A stretch of 10,140 nt of DNA, taken from positions 1 through 10,140 of the forward strand of contig JAIRMK010000096.1 of assembly GCA_031258755.1 (NCBI GenBank), given 5' to 3'. Shown piece after piece: positions 7,989 to 10,140 of this stretch. Source of the DNA: Prevotellaceae bacterium (lineage in GTDB: Bacteria; Bacteroidota; Bacteroidia; Bacteroidales; UBA932). A program made the position numbers and the translations under genes. The notes beneath the pieces were generated by a model. That model saw nothing but the letters and a program-made list of their open reading frames with translations. It was not told the origin of the DNA and made no database searches. The first letter of the stretch is position 1; every line of letters begins with the position of its first letter.

Positions 7989-8174
7989 ATGGATTTTATC
8001 ACCATCAAAGAGACCCAACGGCTGATGCACCTGCGCCCATCGGCCGCATACAACCGCATTGCACTGGTGCGCGACGCGCTCGGCAAAAAGAAGCTCCGCA
8101 ACGGCCATTACCAACTTGTTACTGTGCACGAGTTCTGCGAGTATTACGGAATAGTATATGAAATTATTTCCTAA
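7989..8174 (+). CDS. Small helix-turn-helix-like protein (61 aa)
   Basis: The sequence opens MDFITIKETQRLMHLRPSAA and continues with AYNRIALVRDALGKKK, then VTVHEFCEYYGI. The pattern (IKE-helix, a turn, an Arg-rich second helix with Ala-Tyr, then a short C-terminal helix) resembles the excisionase/MerR-type helix-turn-helix domains (HTH_17-like) carried by mobile elements of Bacteroidota. That assignment comes from pattern alone. A role as a DNA-binding regulator of itself or of the next gene, 24 bases downstream on the same strand, is inference. The TAA stop (8172-8174) overlaps a TAACTTTG promoter-like element for that gene. There is no clear promoter upstream; the leader is AT-rich. Codon use is mixed, less GC-rich than valS. 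Confidence 0.6.
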   Translation: MDFITIKETQRLMHLRPSAAYNRIALVRDALGKKKLRNGHYQLVTVHEFCEYYGIVYEIIS

Positions 8175-8179
8175 CTTTG
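8172..8179 (+). promoter_or_regulatory. Possible promoter -7 element for the 100-aa gene
   Basis: TAACTTTG matches TAnnTTTG and ends 19 bases before the ATG at 8199. It overlaps the stop codon of the preceding gene. No TTTG box is found 19 bases upstream, so the assignment is weak. Confidence 0.4.
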
Positions 8180-8198
8180 TCATCTTAATTTATAACTT

Positions 8199-8501
8199 AT
8201 GAAACAACTACTTCCAAACAATTACACCAAAGTTGGGCGTCCTTCACAGTCGGTAGCAAAAATTATCCGCCGCAAAACCGCCGACATTTATATTGATGAT
8301 AATCATTTGCAACATATTTCTCTAAAGCATGGGAAAGAACTTGCAGCCATCGGCTTTGACGCTTTGACGTTTGTACAATTAGTGGTCAAAAATTACAATC
8401 GTATCTATAAAGGTACAGGTAATTCCCTGCAATTAGTATTGTACAATGGGAAGCCAAAAGTTACGGCAATTGAATTTAGCATTGAAACAGGGATTCTATG
8501 A
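8199..8501 (+). CDS. Nuclease-fold-like small protein, frameshifted near its C-terminus
   Basis: The intact frame codes 100 aa. Visible features are a basic N-terminal stretch (AKIIRRKTADIYI), the motif NHLQHISLKHGKEL (35-48), NYNRIYKGTG (65-74) and strand-like LQLVLYNGKPKVTAIEF. This layout reminds me of the small BECR-fold (Barnase/EndoU/ColicinE5/RelE-like) nuclease families found in phages and integrated elements of Bacteroidota, where the His-containing helix is followed by a Leu-rich strand pair. This is recollection, not a search. The frame stops at TGA 8499-8501. One base over, FYEVKTATIMKK and a further 13 residues continue to TAA 8569-8571, and these look like the missing last strand. 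Omitting A8493 would join them into about 123 aa. It may therefore be inactive. The 61-aa HTH-like gene lies 24 bases upstream; a paired toxin/antitoxin arrangement is possible but unproven. Confidence 0.6.
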   Translation: MKQLLPNNYTKVGRPSQSVAKIIRRKTADIYIDDNHLQHISLKHGKELAAIGFDALTFVQLVVKNYNRIYKGTGNSLQLVLYNGKPKVTAIEFSIETGIL

Positions 8502-8571
8502 AGTAAAAACAGCTACTATTATGAAAAAAAGCTATTTAAAAGCCGATAAGCTGCTTTGGATAATGTCATAA
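8494..8571 (+). pseudogene. Detached C-terminal tail of the 100-aa protein, +1 frame
   Basis: From 8494 the +1 frame reads FYEVKTATIMKK, then SYLKADKLLWIMS, and stops at TAA 8569-8571. FYEVKTAT has the alternating pattern of a final beta strand, and a short helix-like tail follows. The 8199 frame reaches the junction as IEFSIETG. The phase change needs a single extra base at about 8493. The TAA abuts the A8 run that serves as the T8 terminator of the minus-strand RNA, so the full-length gene would have ended exactly where the opposing transcript ends. Confidence 0.5.
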
Positions 8572-8719
8572 AAAAAAGCAGGCTAAACAACAAGGTTAAA
8601 GTAGCCCCACCGACCACTATAATGCAGTATTTACGCCCAGCATCCCCTGTATGCCTTGCATAGCGAATAACGTAAGCTATGCTTCGGAGTAGGTATGGTA
8701 CCTTGTTACATTTAGTCTG
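8570..8719 (-). ncRNA. Candidate structured small RNA with paired ends
   Basis: A promoter with exact -33 and -7 boxes (8755-8725) predicts a start near 8719. The RNA would begin GCAGACTAAA and then, after TGT, AACAAGGT. Its 3' part, ACCTTGTT, G, TTTAGCCTGC (8596-8578), pairs with this 5' end in an 18-bp closing stem with one A-C mismatch and a 3x1 internal loop, directly followed by T8 (8577-8570). Inside are a 7-bp hairpin (GCATAGC 8658-8664 with GCTATGC 8676-8682), a smaller one (GCAT 8640-8643 with ATGC 8651-8654) and a weaker ACC/GGT-rich stem next to the closing stem. About 150 nt, with paired ends and large internal loops, recalls 6S RNA, but I cannot match it to a known consensus. The 79-aa minus frame overlapping it starts upstream of the promoter and is unlikely to be translated. 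Confidence 0.6.
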
Positions 8720-8724
8720 CGTCA

Positions 8725-8755
8725 CAAAGATACAACTTTTTTTATTACTGCCAAA
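8725..8755 (-). promoter_or_regulatory. Consensus promoter for the small RNA, leftward
   Basis: On the minus strand TTTG (8755-8752), a 19-base spacer and TATCTTTG (8732-8725) match the Bacteroidota housekeeping promoter exactly in both boxes and in spacing. The expected start, 5-7 bases later, coincides with the first base of the closing stem of the candidate RNA at about 8720. Confidence 0.8.
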
Positions 8756-8763
8756 CACAAATA

Positions 8764-8794
8764 TTTGCTATTATGAAAAAAACACTTACCTTTG
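8764..8794 (+). promoter_or_regulatory. Consensus promoter for the 92-aa gene leader, rightward
   Basis: TTTG (8764-8767), a 19-base spacer and TACCTTTG (8787-8794) match the consensus exactly. Its -33 box is 8 bases from that of the leftward promoter, so the two are back to back and share one upstream region. The predicted start is near 8800, about 180 bases before the likely start codon at 8979. Confidence 0.8.
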
Positions 8795-8978
8795 CAGCGT
8801 CCTCCATACCGGAGGGCGGATGAATCCGCTTGTTAGTAACAGGCATTTTTTATGCCTTGCTGCAAAACATATACGGTTCTGTACCCCCGTGTGGAGCGTT
8901 AATGCGCCCACTGCCCTCTGGGTGGAATGCAACGGGAAAGGCGGAACCGTTTTTATTTCCGCAAAAAAAATATCTGTA
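8795..8978 (+). promoter_or_regulatory. Long structured 5' leader, possible riboregulator
   Basis: The stretch between the promoter and the ATG at 8979 is dense with hairpins: CCTCC-GGAGG, GCGGAT-ATCCGC, TGTTA-TAACA, GGCAT-ATGCC, and GTGG(A)GCG-CGCCCAC. GCTGCAAA (8859-8866) is the complement of TTTGCAGC at the promoter edge (8791-8798) and could close the first group. Near the end, AACGG (8931-8935) can pair with CCGTT (8947-8951), or GCGGAA (8941-8946) with TTCCGC (8957-8962). These two stems exclude each other and lie just before an A8 run and the start codon, as a switch would need. No known riboswitch was recognised. The frame of the downstream gene is open through this region from an ATG at 8820, so translation of it cannot be ruled out. 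Confidence 0.5.
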
Positions 8979-9257
8979 ATGCATTCAACAGAAGACACCT
9001 CACGCGGCGTGAAGCACAGTAACGCGGCAGGCACGGAAGCCCCCGACAGCGGCAACCTCACCATCAGTAAAGATTGGGAATCCATTGGATGGCTGTCCAA
9101 TGGGCTCAATGTATTGCTGGCCATGTCTATCTTGGAAATAGGCCACTTGACCAAGGAAGATGCTGCCGACGTGCAGTACGTGGCCTATTTCAGCCAGGAG
9201 TTCAATCAAACGTTGCTCCGGCACGTCAATGAGAAACTGGAGAACGCCGAAGAATAG
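8979..9257 (+). CDS. Conserved-looking 92-aa protein of unknown function
   Basis: From the ATG at 8979 the product is 92 aa: a polar, probably disordered first 28 residues (MHSTEDTSRGVKHSN...), then a compact helical part (KDWESIGWLSNGLNVLLAMS, EIGHLTKEDAADVQYVAYFS, EFNQTLLRHVNEKLENAEE). It has no signal peptide and no membrane segment, so it is probably cytoplasmic. I do not recognise the family. The frame is open further upstream, and an ATG at 8820 would give 145 aa. I prefer 8979 because the upstream part is Cys- and Trp-containing, lacks domain-like pattern and coincides with hairpin-rich DNA. Transcription comes from the consensus promoter at 8764-8794 and ends at the strong terminator starting 6 bases after the stop. 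Confidence 0.6.
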   Translation: MHSTEDTSRGVKHSNAAGTEAPDSGNLTISKDWESIGWLSNGLNVLLAMSILEIGHLTKEDAADVQYVAYFSQEFNQTLLRHVNEKLENAEE

Positions 9258-9263
9258 CACAGG

Positions 9264-9297
9264 AAAAACCCTGCCGGAAACACCGGCAGGGTTTTTT
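9264..9297. terminator. Strong bidirectional terminator
   Basis: CCCTGCCGG (9269-9277) pairs perfectly with CCGGCAGGG (9283-9291) around AAACA. AAAAA precedes and TTTTTT follows, so the hairpin has a T-run on either strand. It starts 6 bases after the stop of the 92-aa gene and lies 24 bases beyond the stop of the convergent DUF5618 gene, and so serves both. Confidence 0.9.
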
Positions 9298-9321
9298 GTC
9301 TGAAAAAACAATAATGTGTAT

Positions 9322-9717
9322 TTAACTTGATTTACAGAATTTTGCTGCCCAGTTTATCATATACTGCGCTTCTTTCATCCCACCCTGTACTACCCCATAA
9401 TTCAAATTGCCATCGTAACCTAAAGACAAATGTAAAGTGTCATACGCATTTGACAAATAGCGGGGCATTTTTTTATCTATTTTTCCAACAGCATTAATAT
9501 AATCATCAATACTCACTCTGCTCCTTTTTGATTTTTTTACATCAAAAGTGCCATCGAGCGCGACTAACACAGCACTCCATGCAGCATGCCCCGCTAATTT
9601 TACATACTTCTTATCGGAATAATAATTGCCCTCCTTGCCTGCCTTTTCTGATAAAATTTGTTTCGCATTTTGCAAGTAGCGTTCTGCTTCCTTAATGGGG
9701 TTTTTTAATTCGGCCAT
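9322..9717 (-). CDS. DUF5618-family protein
   Basis: The 131-aa product starts MAELKNPIKEAERYLQNAKQ and contains EKAGKEGNYYSDKKYVKLAGHAAW, YLSNAYDTLHLSLGYDGNLNY and GMKEAQYMINWA. I recognise this pattern as DUF5618, an all-helical family of Bacteroidota and some other bacteria. The helices and the AGHAAWSAVLVALD segment recall HEPN-like four-helix bundles, but no clear RX4-6H catalytic motif is present, so a nuclease activity is not supported. Families of this type are sometimes partners in toxin-antitoxin pairs; here no partner gene is adjacent. The DNA is more AT-rich than the housekeeping genes, consistent with transfer. It has its own promoter (9777-9747) and shares the terminator at 9264-9297. 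Confidence 0.85.
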   Translation of the reverse strand: MAELKNPIKEAERYLQNAKQILSEKAGKEGNYYSDKKYVKLAGHAAWSAVLVALDGTFDVKKSKRSRVSIDDYINAVGKIDKKMPRYLSNAYDTLHLSLGYDGNLNYGVVQGGMKEAQYMINWAAKFCKSS

Positions 9718-9746
9718 AACATTTTTACTGTTAAATTTTCATGTGG

Positions 9747-9777
9747 TAAAAGTACGAATTTAATTTGTTTCTACAAA
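9747..9777 (-). promoter_or_regulatory. Probable DUF5618 gene promoter
   Basis: On the minus strand TTTG (9777-9774), 19 bases, then TACTTTTA (9754-9747) gives exact spacing and one mismatch in the -7 box (final A for G). It lies 30 bases before the ATG at 9717. The GGTAAACC repeat cluster begins 9 bases upstream of its -33 box. Confidence 0.6.
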
Positions 9778-9785
9778 ATTACCAT

Positions 9786-9953
9786 GTAAACCATTATAGA
9801 CCAAACAGGTCAGCCGGAGGCAATTTCTGTATTACCACAGGTAAACCTCAGGTAATTTTTTGGTAAACCATGGTAAACCCTCTGTAAAAATAGACAAAAA
9901 AATATTTTTCCACATCGGAACAATCGAAAACGCAGTAAACTTAAGGGTAAACC
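9786..9953. repeat. Cluster of GGTAAACC direct repeats
   Basis: Exact GGTAAACC copies lie at 9840-9847, 9862-9869, 9872-9879 and 9946-9953. Partial copies are GTAAACC at 9786-9792, GGTAA at 9851-9855 and GTAAAC at 9935-9940. TTACC-ACA-GGTAA (9832-9844) forms an inverted pair with one of them. The 310-base stretch from the DUF5618 start to tRNA-His holds no gene; this cluster and the DUF5618 promoter are its main contents. Binding sites for a regulator upstream of that promoter, or iteron-like sites of a mobile element, are the two readings I consider. Confidence 0.7.
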
Positions 9954-10030
9954 AAGAATGTATCTAAATTGTATTTAGCCACTTTTAAAATTCTGAAATC
10001 CGCATTCCGCATGGGATGCCAAACTTTTCG

Positions 10031-10105
10031 GGCGAAGGATGGGGTTCGAACCCACGACTTCTTGAACCACAATCAAGCGCTCTAACCAACTGAGCTACAT
10101 TCGCC
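10031..10105 (-). tRNA. tRNA-His (anticodon GTG)
   Basis: On the minus strand the cloverleaf is complete: G-1 plus acceptor GCGAATG, D arm GCTCAGTTGGTTAGAGC, anticodon stem CTTGA/TCAAG with loop TTGTGGT (anticodon at 10070-10068), and T arm GTGGG-TTCGAAC-CCCAT. The extra encoded G-1 opposite C73 is the identity mark of tRNA-His. CCA is not encoded. The acceptor stem pairs except at position 6 (T6 opposite C67). The promoter probably lies beyond the window. Confidence 0.96.
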
Positions 10106-10140
10106 ATAATGAAAAAATCCCTAACAATGGGGGAACAAAT

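Noticed and set aside
7914..8183. 89-codon minus-strand frame opposite the 61-aa gene
   Set aside because: It runs antisense to a protein-like HTH frame and has no promoter of its own.
8519..8758. 79-codon minus-strand frame with a membrane-like stretch (CIIVVGGATLTLLFSLLFF)
   Set aside because: Its first codons lie upstream of the mapped promoter boxes, the sequence folds into a closed RNA structure, and the T8 terminator falls inside the frame. A small RNA explains it better, though a short internal peptide is not strictly excluded.
8786..9154. 122-codon minus-strand frame opposite the 92-aa gene
   Set aside because: It has no promoter and no domain pattern. The plus strand has promoter, frame and terminator in order.
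9786..9953. CRISPR array
   Set aside because: The repeats are only 8 bases with irregular, short spacing, and no cas genes are present.
10002..10019. Hairpin just past the tRNA-His 3' end as its terminator
   Set aside because: GCATTCC/GGGATGC pairs, but in the tRNA direction it has an A-C mismatch and no T-run follows, so a terminator call is not supported.
7600..10105. Attachment-site duplication of the tRNA-His 3' end
   Set aside because: I looked for a second copy of the T-arm/acceptor sequence elsewhere in the window and found none.

Overview
The window reads as chromosomal DNA of a member of the Bacteroidota, most likely order Bacteroidales. The support is the promoter type (TTTG, 19 bases, TAnnTTTG, seen several times), the absence of clear Shine-Dalgarno sequences, a DUF5020-type outer-membrane protein and a DUF5618-type protein, both of which I associate with this phylum, and AT-rich tandem or inverted repeats between GC-rich genes.

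Layout. Positions 1-76 hold the last codons of an unidentified gene, followed by a hairpin terminator. Next, on the plus strand, come valS (207-2843) and a DUF5020-type protein (2883-3581), separated by a 14-bp tandem/inverted repeat. Converging on them from the right is a minus-strand block: hutH (7598-6111), asnS (6072-4678) and a thiL homologue (4675-3650). asnS and thiL are only 2 bases apart. The thiL product keeps the fold-defining sequence of thiamine-monophosphate kinase, but most of the expected metal-binding aspartates are replaced.

From about 7600 to 10030 the DNA has an accessory character: small genes, gene debris, many regulatory signals and a tRNA-His gene at the far end. It holds a decayed gene (7708-7910), a 61-aa helix-turn-helix-like protein, and a 100-aa protein whose missing C-terminal end is found in the next frame, so it is frameshifted. 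It also holds two back-to-back promoters with exact 19-base spacing. The left one drives a probable untranslated RNA of about 150 nt with paired ends and its own terminator. The right one drives a structured leader and a 92-aa protein of unknown function. A strong bidirectional terminator, a lone DUF5618 gene, a cluster of GGTAAACC repeats and tRNA-His(GTG) follow.

How it fits together. The left two thirds is mostly housekeeping: two aminoacyl-tRNA synthetases, histidine degradation and a thiamine-type kinase relative. The right third is the part with possible novelty. The best leads are the altered ThiL, the divergent RNA/leader locus at 8570-9257, and the frameshifted nuclease-like gene. 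All family assignments are from reading the sequence; no search was run.
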